A DNA stretch of 36,222 bases from Candidatus Sulfotelmatobacter sp. (GCA_025928375.1 JAICJP010000005.1:1-36222); one strand, 5' to 3'. Counted from the stretch's first letter, positions 8,335 through 17,172 are shown. The notes: a model not told the origin generated them from the sequence alone. Numbers and translations: made by a program.

Positions 8335-10668
8335 TTAGCGGCTGTTATCGCCTGCGACGATCCTAACCTGTTCGCTTTGCTGAATTGTGAAGGACAGAGA
8401 GGCATGCCTGTCGTGTTCCCCCGGCATCACGCGAACTGGAACTTCTTTTCCATTAAGAAAGCCGCGAACTCGATCGCCGGAAAACAATAGCTGAGGAACG
8501 AACTCCAGGTCGAATGGCTCGCCGGTGTTCGCTACCGACAGTTCTATCCCGCTCGAACTATGCTGCAAGGTGAACTGCAGGGTTCTGGAGCCGAAACGAA
8601 AATTATGAATAGTTACGTTGTTCAGTTGCGGCGGCAGATGCGGTTGGAAGCGCAGCTTATTGCCAGGGACGTCCGGATCCAGACCGAGAATTCCACGCAC
8701 GGTCGCGGTCATCAGTGCCGCTGAGGACCATGTTTGTTCCGGCACCGAGACCCCGAGTGGCACATTTGCAGTTCCCGACAGCACTTCCGGGATGTGGCCG
8801 GGGGATCCGATAAAGGAATCCTTCACTAGCGAGTACCACATAGGCCACGCCTGTTCCGGCCGATGCGCCACGAGTGTAGCCAGAATGTAGGTTTCTGTGC
8901 CAACCGGCCACACGCTGCCATGGGCGTACGAATCGGGCTGGTAAGCTGGATCGTCGCTCGGAATGCTGCGCAGGCCCCAGTCGGTTCGAAAAGCGGGCTG
9001 GGCGAGCCGATCGAGAACGAGCTCTCGCTCTCTAGCTGGGAACAAGCGTTGCGCGACTCCCCAGGCGGGTGACGCCATCTGCTGCTGCAGAGGCCGTTTG
9101 TCGGCCCGCAATCCCTCGAAATAGTAATTTCGCTCCGGATCCCAGAACTCTTTCAAGGAAGCACGGGCGCGTGTCGACGCCGAACGCCCTTGTTCACTTT
9201 CGGATGTATGTCCCGTGACAGCAGACAGTTCGGAGAACGCGTCTGCGCCCGCGGCCCAGACAAGCTCAAGCGGCAACTCTTTTTGGGTTCGATCCGCTTC
9301 GTTTTCGTTGACGCCGGACTGTTCTGGAGGGATCACCATCAGCCCATCTTCGGGATCCAGATGCTCGAGGCAGAATCGCCAGGCTGCTTCGAGCGATGGC
9401 CAGCTTGTATCGAGCAGGGAACGGTCACCACTCGATTCCCAGATATTACGCATGGCCAGCAGGTAGAGCGGGCTGATGTCGGTGTGGCGATAAATGTAGG
9501 GATACAGATGGAACCAATCCACAAATGAGGCACTCTGCGAAATCTCGTGCCAGATAGCGCCACTGTTGCGGTCCTGATACTTGCGGATGAAGCTCAAGGC
9601 GCGCACCGTTTCTTGGTGAGCGCCTTCGGCTTCCAAAGCCCAGGAAGTGACCAGCGCATCGCCGGCGAAGAACCAGGCGTATTGCGGGCGTCGAGTATCC
9701 CACGTTGGGCCATACCCGGCGAGCAGCCCACATCCGAGATCAGGATTGCAGCCCTCCGCCTCGTCCAGAGCGACCGTTGCCCAGGCAAGGGCTTTATCGA
9801 TCTCAGGATTGCCGGTGATGATTTGAAGGCTATTGTCTCGAAGGGTGCGATAGTGCGCGTCCGCCTGCTGCATCCATGATTCGTATTGCCTGCCTGCCGC
9901 TTCATAGACTTCGAGATCGTCATATTGCTTCGGAAGACGGATGGTTGCAATCAGCCGGACGACTGTGTGGGGCAATGCATGTAGACGAAGCGAGAGGACC
10001 TTGTCGGTAATCCATGGCTGCCTTCGATCGGCGGGGTCGGAATGCCCGACAATAGCAGGGGAACCAATGCGGGCGCGATATCTGCTGCTGGGTTCTTCAA
10101 TCAGAAAGCTTTTGTGAGCTTCTTCCCACGAATAAGTCTGCCCACCCATGCCGGCGGGCCACATCAAATCCATATCCGGCCGTAAAGTTACGTTGATATC
10201 GACCGGTTCTGCTGAATCGACTTCATAGGTGATGATCAGTGCCGGTTCATCCAGCGGCACGAAAAGCGTCTCGCGCACTGCGAGTCCATCTGCAATGTAG
10301 TGACGAGTGATGGAACTGGGAGTGACGGTGGCTGTCCGGGCACATTCACGACCCTCAACAATCTTCTCGCGCGCCGCAATCTGAAAAGTCACTCGAAGGT
10401 CGTGAAACATGCGGAATGGATAAAGGTATCCTTCCGCTCCCTCTGGCCCAATCGTAAAAAGAAATCCGCGCTTGCCGATGGAGGATAGGAAACGGTGCTC
10501 CAGGGTGCCTTCCCAAGTCAATGGTGAGCTCGTCGCATTCGCCGGATGAGCCTGGTCCCCGCTCGAGGCCTCTGCGGTGCCGAGTATGGCTGGACAAAGA
10601 AGCAAGGCAGTGATGAGGACGAGCTTTGAAAACACCACTGCGTCGCGGGACCGTTCCCTTTGGTTCAT
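8335..10668 (-). CDS. Secreted debranching-type (alpha/alpha)6 glycosidase
   Basis: A ~777-residue exported protein with a signal peptide (hydrophobic LVLITALLLCPAILGTAEA). The N-terminal ~270 residues resemble the super-beta-sandwich domain of amylo-alpha-1,6-glucosidase-like proteins ('YPFRMFHDLRVTF', 'IADGLAVRETLFVPLDEPALIITYEV'). The rest is a six-hairpin toroid with 'YAWFFAGDALVTSWALEAEG', 'FIRKYQDRNSGAIWHEISQSA' and 'QPDSYAHGSVWPVGTETYILATL', the pattern of GH133/glycogen-debranching-like proteins. Start may be this ATG or the GTG one codon upstream; neither has a clear Shine-Dalgarno. Being exported, it is unlikely to act on intracellular glycogen, and a role on an extracellular or periplasmic oligosaccharide is inferred. 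It follows the GH127 gene by ~66 bp on the same strand, probably in one operon, and converges on the regulator gene 89 bp away. Confidence 0.85.
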   Translation of the reverse strand: MNQRERSRDAVVFSKLVLITALLLCPAILGTAEASSGDQAHPANATSSPLTWEGTLEHRFLSSIGKRGFLFTIGPEGAEGYLYPFRMFHDLRVTFQIAAREKIVEGRECARTATVTPSSITRHYIADGLAVRETLFVPLDEPALIITYEVDSAEPVDINVTLRPDMDLMWPAGMGGQTYSWEEAHKSFLIEEPSSRYRARIGSPAIVGHSDPADRRQPWITDKVLSLRLHALPHTVVRLIATIRLPKQYDDLEVYEAAGRQYESWMQQADAHYRTLRDNSLQIITGNPEIDKALAWATVALDEAEGCNPDLGCGLLAGYGPTWDTRRPQYAWFFAGDALVTSWALEAEGAHQETVRALSFIRKYQDRNSGAIWHEISQSASFVDWFHLYPYIYRHTDISPLYLLAMRNIWESSGDRSLLDTSWPSLEAAWRFCLEHLDPEDGLMVIPPEQSGVNENEADRTQKELPLELVWAAGADAFSELSAVTGHTSESEQGRSASTRARASLKEFWDPERNYYFEGLRADKRPLQQQMASPAWGVAQRLFPARERELVLDRLAQPAFRTDWGLRSIPSDDPAYQPDSYAHGSVWPVGTETYILATLVAHRPEQAWPMWYSLVKDSFIGSPGHIPEVLSGTANVPLGVSVPEQTWSSAALMTATVRGILGLDPDVPGNKLRFQPHLPPQLNNVTIHNFRFGSRTLQFTLQHSSSGIELSVANTGEPFDLEFVPQLLFSGDRVRGFLNGKEVPVRVMPGEHDRHASLSFTIQQSEQVRIVAGDNSR

Positions 10669-10734
10669 CACGGTTTTCGAATATCGCCTAATCAGTTGGA
10701 CTTAGAATGCAGCCTCTTTAACCTTCGCCGCTTT

Positions 10735-12675
10735 CTACGTGGCCTTGTTCGAGACTTTCCAGTAGACGGCATATCGGTTATGCATGACCTGATACAGAGG
10801 AACCATACTGATCGGTTGCGACTGCCCGACGGTCTGAAAGGTGAGCGGCTGCCGGGCGTCGGGTTCAATCCATGCAGTGGGATTGGACGCGTCGGCGACG
10901 ATATCCGGCACCTTATGCTCGGCTCCAGCTTTCGGGCCGGGGTCGCCGTAGCTCATCTCGTTCGGCACCGCATCGAAACGGCCGGCAAGCACAAGGGGGC
11001 CGTACATAGCGGCCTGAATCGTTTCGTTGTCTGGCATTGCATCGATGTGCAAATCCATTGGCAGGTTCAGCTCGATCTTGTCTCCACTTCTCCAGGTGCG
11101 GTTCAGGCTCAGATAGCTGCTTGGACTTGCGAAAGCGGGTAGAGCCGTTCCGTTGATCTTCACGCTGCCTCCGCGTACCCAGTACGGAATACGGAGATTC
11201 ACTGCCAGTTGTGCCGGTTTATCGGCGAGAACGGTGATGGTCGTCCCCTGCTGCTGGGGGAAGCGAGTCTCCTGTTTGAAGCGCAGGCCCTTCTCGGGCC
11301 ACTGCACCTGAGAGTCGATATAAAGATTGACGTAGATTGAATCGTCATCGTGGAAATAGATCGTATCGCCCAGCTTGGCGTATTCCTCAGAGCCGGTTCC
11401 GGTGCAGCACCAGAAAGCGTCGAGCGGCTTCCCGAACGTCTTCCAATAGCCGGACGCCAGCGGCAGGTAGTACATCATGGTGCCGTCTTCCGGATTGATT
11501 GTGCCCAGGCGATGGTTGAATACGAGTCGCTCGTAATAATCCATGTAGCGCGCCTCCGGCGACCAGCCGAACAGATGGCGCGTGAGCTTCATCATGTTGT
11601 AGGCGCAACAACACTCTGCCGTGGTTGGCCCCAGATCGCCAGAAAGTTTTCCCGGCTGGGTGTTCCAGGTTTCTCGGTTGCTTGTGCCCCCGGTGCAGTA
11701 CGAACGCTCATTGACCACTTCGTCCCAGAAATATTCTGCGATGTCGCGGTAGCGCCGTTCACCCGTGAGTTCGTAATAACGGGCGGCGGCAATCACCTGC
11801 GGAATGTGCGTATTCACGTGCAGACCTTTGAGTTCATCGCGGTGCTCGGCGAGTGGGTCGAAGAATGCCTTTTTGTCAAAGCGTTGCGCCATTCTCAGGT
11901 AATACTCTTTGCCGCTGACGGCGTACAGGTTCGATAGCACCTCTCCCATGCCGCCAAACTCGGTACCGAGCACCCGCTGCATGTGCTCATAGCTGAGCGA
12001 TCCGGTATAGCTGCCCACCCAGTCCGCCATCTTTTCAGCCGTATCGAGGGCTTGCTCGTTACCGCAGTAGACGTACATATCGAGCAGGCCGGCCATGATT
12101 TTGTGGATGGTGTAAAAAGGCGCCCAGACTTCTTGCCGTTCGCGGAGGCGGTCGAAGAACTCGATCGGGAACGCGCTCAGATAGCCGCTCTTCATCGACG
12201 TCTGACACTTTGCGAGTTCGGAAACGACCAGGGCCGCGTTCTTGTTGAGGTCCTCATCTCCGGTGCTGGCGTACATCAAGGCGCAAGCGGAGAGATAGTG
12301 GCCACCGGCATAATGCCCACGAAGCTCGCAGTCCGGAGCCTCCCACCCGCCCAACGGCTGTGAAGTGGAGGGGAGGCCAGCGTTGATGCGGAACGTGTGC
12401 AAGAGGCGATCGGTAGGCAACGATCGCAGATACTGCCGGTCGGCTTCCATCGCTATCGTGCAGGGGCCGTTCCCCAGGCGCACTTGTGTCAGGGGAAAAG
12501 GAACTGCCTTCCACGAAACTTTCTCCCGGGCGGTGGGCTTCCCACCGAGCTTCGGATCCGGCTTGGCATCTACGACCGGATCTTGCGGGAACCCTATCGC
12601 AACTCGAGGTAGTATCGCGGTACTGGCGACTGCCGCGGCGCTCGTCATGAAATGCCTGCGTGAGAATTGAGTCAC
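10735..12675 (-). CDS. GH127/GH146 beta-L-arabinofuranosidase, Tat-exported
   Basis: A 646-residue DUF1680-type glycosidase that releases L-arabinofuranose, using a cysteine nucleophile next to a zinc site. The N-terminus has a twin-arginine signal (SRRHFM followed by an Ala-rich stretch). By comparison with the characterised family member HypBA1, the Zn-binding pair is Glu354 and Cys356 in TTAECCCAYNM, with Cys423-Cys424 in 'FWCCTGTGSEEYAKLGDTIYF'; Cys423 is the likely nucleophile, and Glu335 in NRETW the probable acid/base. The GTG start is supported by a near-perfect Shine-Dalgarno (AAGGGAGG) 5 nt upstream. It lies between the sugar transporter and the debranching-type glycosidase, fitting periplasmic trimming of arabinose before import. 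GH127 and GH146 cannot be separated by eye. Confidence 0.92.
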   Translation of the reverse strand: MTQFSRRHFMTSAAAVASTAILPRVAIGFPQDPVVDAKPDPKLGGKPTAREKVSWKAVPFPLTQVRLGNGPCTIAMEADRQYLRSLPTDRLLHTFRINAGLPSTSQPLGGWEAPDCELRGHYAGGHYLSACALMYASTGDEDLNKNAALVVSELAKCQTSMKSGYLSAFPIEFFDRLRERQEVWAPFYTIHKIMAGLLDMYVYCGNEQALDTAEKMADWVGSYTGSLSYEHMQRVLGTEFGGMGEVLSNLYAVSGKEYYLRMAQRFDKKAFFDPLAEHRDELKGLHVNTHIPQVIAAARYYELTGERRYRDIAEYFWDEVVNERSYCTGGTSNRETWNTQPGKLSGDLGPTTAECCCAYNMMKLTRHLFGWSPEARYMDYYERLVFNHRLGTINPEDGTMMYYLPLASGYWKTFGKPLDAFWCCTGTGSEEYAKLGDTIYFHDDDSIYVNLYIDSQVQWPEKGLRFKQETRFPQQQGTTITVLADKPAQLAVNLRIPYWVRGGSVKINGTALPAFASPSSYLSLNRTWRSGDKIELNLPMDLHIDAMPDNETIQAAMYGPLVLAGRFDAVPNEMSYGDPGPKAGAEHKVPDIVADASNPTAWIEPDARQPLTFQTVGQSQPISMVPLYQVMHNRYAVYWKVSNKAT

Positions 12676-12680
12676 AATGG

Positions 12681-12688
12681 CCTCCCTT
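12681..12688 (-). promoter_or_regulatory. Strong ribosome binding site of the GH127 gene
   Basis: On the - strand the sequence reads AAGGGAGG, 5 nt before the GTG at 12675. It is one of the strongest Shine-Dalgarno matches in the window and decides the GTG start. Confidence 0.75.
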
Positions 12689-12726
12689 GTATGGCGTAAA
12701 TATTGTATGCAGCCGGCGGCGGTTCG

Positions 12727-12740
12727 GGAAATCGTTTACC
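12727..12740 (-). promoter_or_regulatory. Possible LacI-type operator upstream of GH127 gene
   Basis: GGAAATCGTTTACC is an imperfect palindrome around a central CG (5 of 7 pairs match) and resembles LacI/CcpA-family sites. It lies 52 nt upstream of the GH127 start in the 123-bp gap after the transporter gene. No LacI-family gene is in the window, so this is a pattern match only. Confidence 0.25.
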
Positions 12741-12798
12741 GAGCGTTTCATCGCTGCAGGAGCACCTGTCCTTCATGCCAGAAGGGCGCGGGAGATTT

Positions 12799-14127
12799 CT
12801 ATCCGAGACCCAGTTGTTGCTGAATCTGTTCGAGCGGAATGCCCTTGGTCTCTGGAACCATCGTCTTCACCCAGATGAGTTGCAGCACCATCATCCCGGT
12901 AAAGAAGGAGAACACATATCCCGGCGGCAAAGCCGAAACCAGCTTGGGAAAGAAAGTCGTGAGTGCCGCAGCAAAGATCCAGTGCGTGAAGCTGCCGAGA
13001 GTTTGCCCTTCCGCCCGATGTCGGTTGGGAAAAATCTCGGAGATGAAAACCCAGATCACCGCTCCTTGTCCAATCGCGTGCGCGGCGATAAATGCGAAAA
13101 TGCAGACCGGCACAATGGCGTAGTGCTGGGTGAAAAAAGCCCAAGCCACAAGGCCGAGCGAGAGGATGTAACCGAAGGATCCGATATAGAGAAGAGTTCG
13201 TCGGCCCAGACGGTCAATCAGCCATAGCCCGACGAACGTGAATACCAGGTTGGTGAGGCCGATGCCGATGGACTGCAGCAGCGCTGCTTTGGTTGCCAGT
13301 CCAGTAAGTTCAAAGATGCGGGGAGCGAAATAGAGAATCGCGTTGATGCCTGAAAGCTGGTTGAAAAAGGCGATCAGAAACGCGAGCAGGATCGGCCGTC
13401 TCAATCGCTTGGTCCAGAAATGCCCAGCAGAAACCTGTTCGGCTGAGGAAGCCGCGACGATTTCGTCGGCATCGGCGGCAATTTGTTCCTTGGTGCTCTC
13501 CGGTTCGATTTTTTGCAGAACCGCGAGCCCGCTCGCGCGGTCCCCTTTACGACTTAGCAGCCAGCGAGGACTCTCCGGCAGACCCAGGCAAAACAGTGCA
13601 TACAGCAAGGAGGGAAATGCCGCCACTCCCAACATCCACCGCCATGCGTGCTCGCCGATTCCAGCGAGCAGTGCATTGGAAACGAATGCGATGAGGATGC
13701 CGAAAACGATGTTGAATTGGAACATTCCCGCCAGCCGTCCCCGTTGCTTGGGAGGCGCAATTTCGGAGATGTACATAGGAGCGACAACGGTCGAGATGCC
13801 AATTCCCAAGCCACCTACAACGCGTGCTGCGATAAAGACCGCAACATTGGGAGCCAACGCTGATCCCACGGCACCCAGAAGATAGAGAATGCCGATCCAG
13901 AGCAGCGTAGCTTTGCGCCCAAAGCGATCCGCCGGCCAGCCGCCCAGCAGAGAGCCAACGACGGTGCCATAGAGCGCGGAAGCCATGGCAATGCCATGAA
14001 CGCCCGGTGTAAGACCCCACAACGCCTGAATTGTTTTTTCCGCGCCAGAAATGACGACCGTATCGAATCCAAAGAGGAATCCGGCGAGTGCGGAGGTGAG
14101 TGACCAGAAGAAGATGCGTCCGTTCAT
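12799..14127 (-). CDS. MFS sugar porter (sugar/H+ symporter)
   Basis: A ~442-residue, 12-helix inner-membrane transporter of the sugar porter family (XylE/GalP/AraE-like). All hallmark motifs are present: 'FGFDTVVISGA' in helix 1, 'GWPADRFGRKATLL' in loop 2-3, 'PESPRWLLSRKG' before the central loop, 'QLSGINAILYFAPRIF' in helix 7, 'IDRLGRRTLLYIGS' in loop 8-9, and the C-terminal PETKG. The frame continues ~84 residues upstream, but that extension is Arg-rich and non-homologous; the ATG of MNGRIFFW at 14127 is the expected start. This start abuts an inverted-repeat element and lacks a clear Shine-Dalgarno. It is probably first in an operon with the GH127 and debranching-type genes. D-xylose, L-arabinose or galactose are plausible substrates given the neighbours. 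Confidence 0.92.
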   Translation of the reverse strand: MNGRIFFWSLTSALAGFLFGFDTVVISGAEKTIQALWGLTPGVHGIAMASALYGTVVGSLLGGWPADRFGRKATLLWIGILYLLGAVGSALAPNVAVFIAARVVGGLGIGISTVVAPMYISEIAPPKQRGRLAGMFQFNIVFGILIAFVSNALLAGIGEHAWRWMLGVAAFPSLLYALFCLGLPESPRWLLSRKGDRASGLAVLQKIEPESTKEQIAADADEIVAASSAEQVSAGHFWTKRLRRPILLAFLIAFFNQLSGINAILYFAPRIFELTGLATKAALLQSIGIGLTNLVFTFVGLWLIDRLGRRTLLYIGSFGYILSLGLVAWAFFTQHYAIVPVCIFAFIAAHAIGQGAVIWVFISEIFPNRHRAEGQTLGSFTHWIFAAALTTFFPKLVSALPPGYVFSFFTGMMVLQLIWVKTMVPETKGIPLEQIQQQLGLG

Positions 14128-14135
14128 AGGGAGCT

Positions 14136-14205
14136 GTGAGCGATGAGCTATGAGCGGCAATGACTTCGTGCGGTAACTGCCTATTGCCCATCGCTCATTG
14201 CTCAC
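14136..14205. repeat. Imperfect inverted repeat, intergenic
   Basis: Arm 14136-14161 begins GTGAGCGATGAGC and ends GGCAAT. Arm 14183-14205 is its near reverse complement (ATTGCCCATCGCTCATTGCTCAC), with a few mismatches and a 3-nt indel; 21 nt separate them. The arms are built of GAGC-AATG/GATG units. It fills most of the gap between the rhodanese and MFS genes and ends 8 nt before the MFS start codon. It looks like a dispersed REP-type element rather than a terminator, as no T-run is present. Confidence 0.6.
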
Positions 14206-14249
14206 CGGTCGGCGCGCTGATTCTAGACTGAACTCCCGCGAATTGCGAC

Positions 14250-14627
14250 CTAATCCTTGGTTAGCGGGAAACTCTTTTCCCGCCACCCGCGAATGCCGCC
14301 GTCCATTGAGAGCACGTTGGTGTAACCCATTTTTTGCAGGTTGTCGGCGGCAAGGGCGGAACGGAACCCACCGCCGCAATACAGGATCATCTCAGCACTC
14401 AGATCGGGAACGCGAGCTTCTATATCGCGCTCGATAATTCCTTTACCTAGATGAATGGCGCCCGGCAAATGATCTTTGGCATATTCGCTTTCTTCGCGCA
14501 CATCCACGAGTAGAAACTTGTCGCCACGATCCATTCTTTTCTTCACTTCGTCCACATTGGTCTCGCGCACGCGGGTTTTAGCGTCGTCAACAATCTTCAA
14601 AAACCGGGGAGGATGTTGGTGGGCCAT
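14250..14627 (-). CDS. Rhodanese-like sulfurtransferase
   Basis: A ~125-residue single-domain rhodanese. The active-site loop is CGGGFRS in 'ILYCGGGFRSALAADNLQKMGY', with the persulfide-forming Cys first. Other family motifs are 'LLVDVREESEYAKDHLPGAIHLGKG' and the C-terminal 'MDGGIRGWREKSFPLTKD'. An ATG at 14660 also opens the frame, but MAHQHPP at 14627 is preferred because AAAGGA lies just upstream at normal spacing and the extension has no homology. Likely cytoplasmic sulfane-sulfur transfer or thiol stress; no neighbour identifies the acceptor. Confidence 0.9.
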   Translation of the reverse strand: MAHQHPPRFLKIVDDAKTRVRETNVDEVKKRMDRGDKFLLVDVREESEYAKDHLPGAIHLGKGIIERDIEARVPDLSAEMILYCGGGFRSALAADNLQKMGYTNVLSMDGGIRGWREKSFPLTKD

Positions 14628-14737
14628 AGCAGGTTCCTTTCTAAATTCGGCGAGGAACATCCTATCAACGCGTACTCATTTTTGCTTGGGCGACCGAGCA
14701 GAAATACTCCGCTGATTTTTCAGCTACGATCAAGACG

Positions 14738-15526
14738 GTGACAAGTGAGCAAAGACGAATCGGGCTGGCGCGTGCGCTTTCGAAACTGGGGTACTGCTCA
14801 CGATCGCGGGCTGCCGAATTCATCCGCAAGGGTCGCGTCCGGCTGAATGGGGCCTTGCGGCGAGATCCGGAAACTCCAGTGCACTTGCAAAAAGACCGCA
14901 TTGAAGTGGACGGGATACTGGTGGAACTGGGTCGCAAAATTTATCTCATGATGAATAAGCCACGCGGCCTGGTTACCACCGCCGCCGATGAAAAAGAACG
15001 AGACACGATCTACTCGCTGTTGCGGAGTGACAATGCTATGCCCTGGCTCGCTCCCGTTGGTAGATTGGATAAAGCCAGCGAGGGCCTGTTGCTGTTTACG
15101 AACGATTCGGAATGGGCCGCGCGCGTTACTGCTCCCGAGACGCACTTGAAAAAAACGTACCAAGTTCAAATCGGGAGGGTAGCCGACCAGGCAGTGATCG
15201 AAGCCATGAAAAGCGGTATTTCGACGAATGAAGAGACCCTGACAGCCCGCCAATGCCGCTTGATTCGATCGGGAGAGAAGAATTCGTGGCTCGAAATTGT
15301 GCTCGACGAAGGCAGAAACCGCCAAATCCGGCGAATGTTGGCCGCTCTCGACATCGAGGTTCTCAGGCTGCTAAGGATTGCCATCGGACCTCTCCACTTG
15401 GGGAATCTGGAGAAAGGGACTTACCGTGCTCTGACGCTCGAGGAAAAGCTCGCATTGGATCACGCGATGGAGTTGAATTCGGGGATGCGACGCCCAAGCT
15501 CCAAGGCCCGATCTTCTCTGTTATAG
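14738..15526 (+). CDS. RsuA/RluB-family rRNA pseudouridine synthase
   Basis: A 262-residue cytoplasmic enzyme isomerising uridine to pseudouridine in rRNA. Residues ~8-60 are an S4 RNA-binding domain ('LARALSKLGYCSRSRAAEFIRKGRVRLNG'). The catalytic domain has 'MMNKPRGLVTT' and 'PVGRLDKASEGLLLFTND', with the catalytic Asp111 in GRLD, and later 'EGRNRQIRRMLAAL'. The start is a GTG (MTSEQRR) with no strong Shine-Dalgarno. Whether the target is 16S (RsuA) or 23S (RluB/RluE/RluF) cannot be told from sequence alone, so no symbol is given. It is divergent from the rhodanese and 21 bp upstream of the amidase. Confidence 0.93.
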   Translation: MTSEQRRIGLARALSKLGYCSRSRAAEFIRKGRVRLNGALRRDPETPVHLQKDRIEVDGILVELGRKIYLMMNKPRGLVTTAADEKERDTIYSLLRSDNAMPWLAPVGRLDKASEGLLLFTNDSEWAARVTAPETHLKKTYQVQIGRVADQAVIEAMKSGISTNEETLTARQCRLIRSGEKNSWLEIVLDEGRNRQIRRMLAALDIEVLRLLRIAIGPLHLGNLEKGTYRALTLEEKLALDHAMELNSGMRRPSSKARSSLL

Positions 15527-15547
15527 ACTCGAGATTCCTCACTTCCT

Positions 15548-16984
15548 ATGTCCGATCTGACCTTTCTGCCTGCGACCGAGATGGCCGCGCAAATTCGGGA
15601 GAAGAAATTGTCGCCAGTGGACTTGGCGGAAGCGCATCTGGCCAAAATCGAGCGGCTCAATCCCAAGCTGAATGCATTTGTGCAACTCGATCCAGAACGC
15701 GTTCGACGCGAAGCTCGCGAAGCGGACTCCGCGATCGCCAAGGGCAGGGAATTGGGGCCGCTTCATGGCGTTCCGATCACCGTGAAAAGCTCGATTGATG
15801 TTGCCGGAATGAGAATCGAATCCGGAACGCGACTCCGTGCTGGCACCGTGGCCGCGAACGATGCACCTCTGGTCCTGCGTTTGCGCGGGGTCGGGGCCAT
15901 CATTCTCGGGGTCACAAATACTCCGGAGTTGCTGATGGCGTGGGAGACGGAGAATGTTTTGTATGGCCGGACGAACAGCCCTTGGGACTTAGAGCGGACC
16001 CCGGGTGGTTCCAGCGGCGGAGAAGCGGCGGCGATTGCCGCGGGTATGTCGGCGGCAGGCGTGGGCAGCGATGGCGGCGGCTCGATCCGTGTGCCGGCTC
16101 ATTTCAGCGGCATCTGCGGGCTGAAGCCCACACCCGGACGCATTCCTTCGACTGGGCATTTTCCGGCGTCTGGCGGCCCGTTTGCGCTGCTGGGAGTTGT
16201 CGGCCCCATGGCGCGAACAGTGGATGATTTAAAGGTCTTGTTTGAGGTGATGCAAGGCCCCGATGAAGGTGACACTTGTGCGGCACCCGTCCCGCTAACC
16301 TGGACCGCCGATCACGAACTGAGGCGGCGCAAGATCGGCTATTTCGAGGACGACGGCCGCACCTCGGTTGCGCCAGAAATTCGGCGGGCGGTTCGAATCG
16401 CAGCCGATGTGCTAGCGCGCGCGGGGTTCCAGGTTGAGCCTTTCTGCCCCGAGGGCTTAGAGGAAGCGCGCGTGCTCTGGAAACGATTTTTTGTGAAAGT
16501 CGGAGGCATGCTGATCGGGCCGATGTTTCGCGGCCGAGAACAAGATTGCAGCCCCATCTTGAGCCAGTTTCTGCAATGGTCAGCGGCAGAACCCGAATTG
16601 AGCGGCGACTTGCTGCTGGAGTCCTGGTTCCGTCGGGATTCACTGCGCGCCGAACTTCTGGCGCAGATGCGGGAGTACCCGATTTTGCTTTGTCCCCCGG
16701 CAGCCGTCACCGCATTTCGTCACGGAGAAAGAAGTTGGACCGTGAATGGCGAGACTGTCCACTATCTGGACGCGTGGAGTTATGCCGAATGGTTCAATCT
16801 GCTCGGAAATCCTGCGGCAGTGGTTCCGGTGAGCCACTCTGCCGAAGGCTTACCTGTAGGTGTGCAGATTGTTGGCCGCCCATGGGAAGAGGAGTTCGTG
16901 TTGGCAGTGGCTGCGGAGGTAGAGAAGGCTTGCAAGGGTTGGAGAATTCCACCGCTCGCTGAGAAGACTGCCAATCCTGCCTGA
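15548..16984 (+). CDS. Amidase-signature family hydrolase
   Basis: A 478-residue amidase of the Ser-cisSer-Lys type. The triad is visible as Lys80 (GVPITVKSS), cis-Ser155 (TPGGSSGGEAAA) and nucleophile Ser179 (GSDGGGSIR); the 24-residue spacing between the two serines matches the family. No signal peptide, so probably cytoplasmic. The usual 'GLKPTPGRIP' and the C-terminal 'GNPAAVVPVSHSAEGLPVGVQIVGRPWEEE' are present, so it is full length. The family includes acylamidases, fatty acid amide hydrolases and GatA; absence of gatB/gatC neighbours makes a GatA role unlikely, and the amide substrate is unknown. It follows the pseudouridine synthase by 21 bp and ends ahead of a terminator. Confidence 0.93.
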   Translation: MSDLTFLPATEMAAQIREKKLSPVDLAEAHLAKIERLNPKLNAFVQLDPERVRREAREADSAIAKGRELGPLHGVPITVKSSIDVAGMRIESGTRLRAGTVAANDAPLVLRLRGVGAIILGVTNTPELLMAWETENVLYGRTNSPWDLERTPGGSSGGEAAAIAAGMSAAGVGSDGGGSIRVPAHFSGICGLKPTPGRIPSTGHFPASGGPFALLGVVGPMARTVDDLKVLFEVMQGPDEGDTCAAPVPLTWTADHELRRRKIGYFEDDGRTSVAPEIRRAVRIAADVLARAGFQVEPFCPEGLEEARVLWKRFFVKVGGMLIGPMFRGREQDCSPILSQFLQWSAAEPELSGDLLLESWFRRDSLRAELLAQMREYPILLCPPAAVTAFRHGERSWTVNGETVHYLDAWSYAEWFNLLGNPAAVVPVSHSAEGLPVGVQIVGRPWEEEFVLAVAAEVEKACKGWRIPPLAEKTANPA

Positions 16985-17030
16985 CTTCAGATGGAAAACA
17001 AACGCAGTTTTTGCTTCGCTTTTTGCCAAG

Positions 17031-17071
17031 AGCAGCTCATCCGCATCCTCATCCGAGCTGCTAGTATTTTT
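17031..17071 (+). terminator. Intrinsic terminator after amidase gene
   Basis: AGCAGCTC (17031-17038) pairs perfectly with GAGCTGCT (17055-17062) around a 16-nt loop; five T residues follow at 17067-17071. It isolates the amidase transcript from the cytochrome cluster. Downstream, TATAAG at 17099-17104 could be a -10 element for the next gene, but no good -35 is visible. Confidence 0.65.
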
Positions 17072-17172
17072 GTGCTATTCCGCCTCACGTAACCTCTGTA
17101 TAAGTTTATGGGCATTGGATTTCAGCGTTGTGGGCTGAAGTCTCAGCGGCTTGGACTCAGCGCATTTGGGGA

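Noticed and set aside
14128-14379. 84-residue N-terminal extension of the MFS transporter
   Set aside because: Arg-rich, unlike the family, and encoded across an intergenic repeat and into the rhodanese gene's 3' end.
17000-17030. T-rich runs near GCAGTTTTTGCTTCGCTTTTTGC as a second terminator
   Set aside because: The two halves are direct, not inverted, so no stable stem forms; the hairpin at 17031 is the better candidate.
17128-17172. TTG-initiated extension of the cytochrome gene
   Set aside because: Adds 15 residues before a good ATG that leads directly to the first membrane helix; no Shine-Dalgarno.
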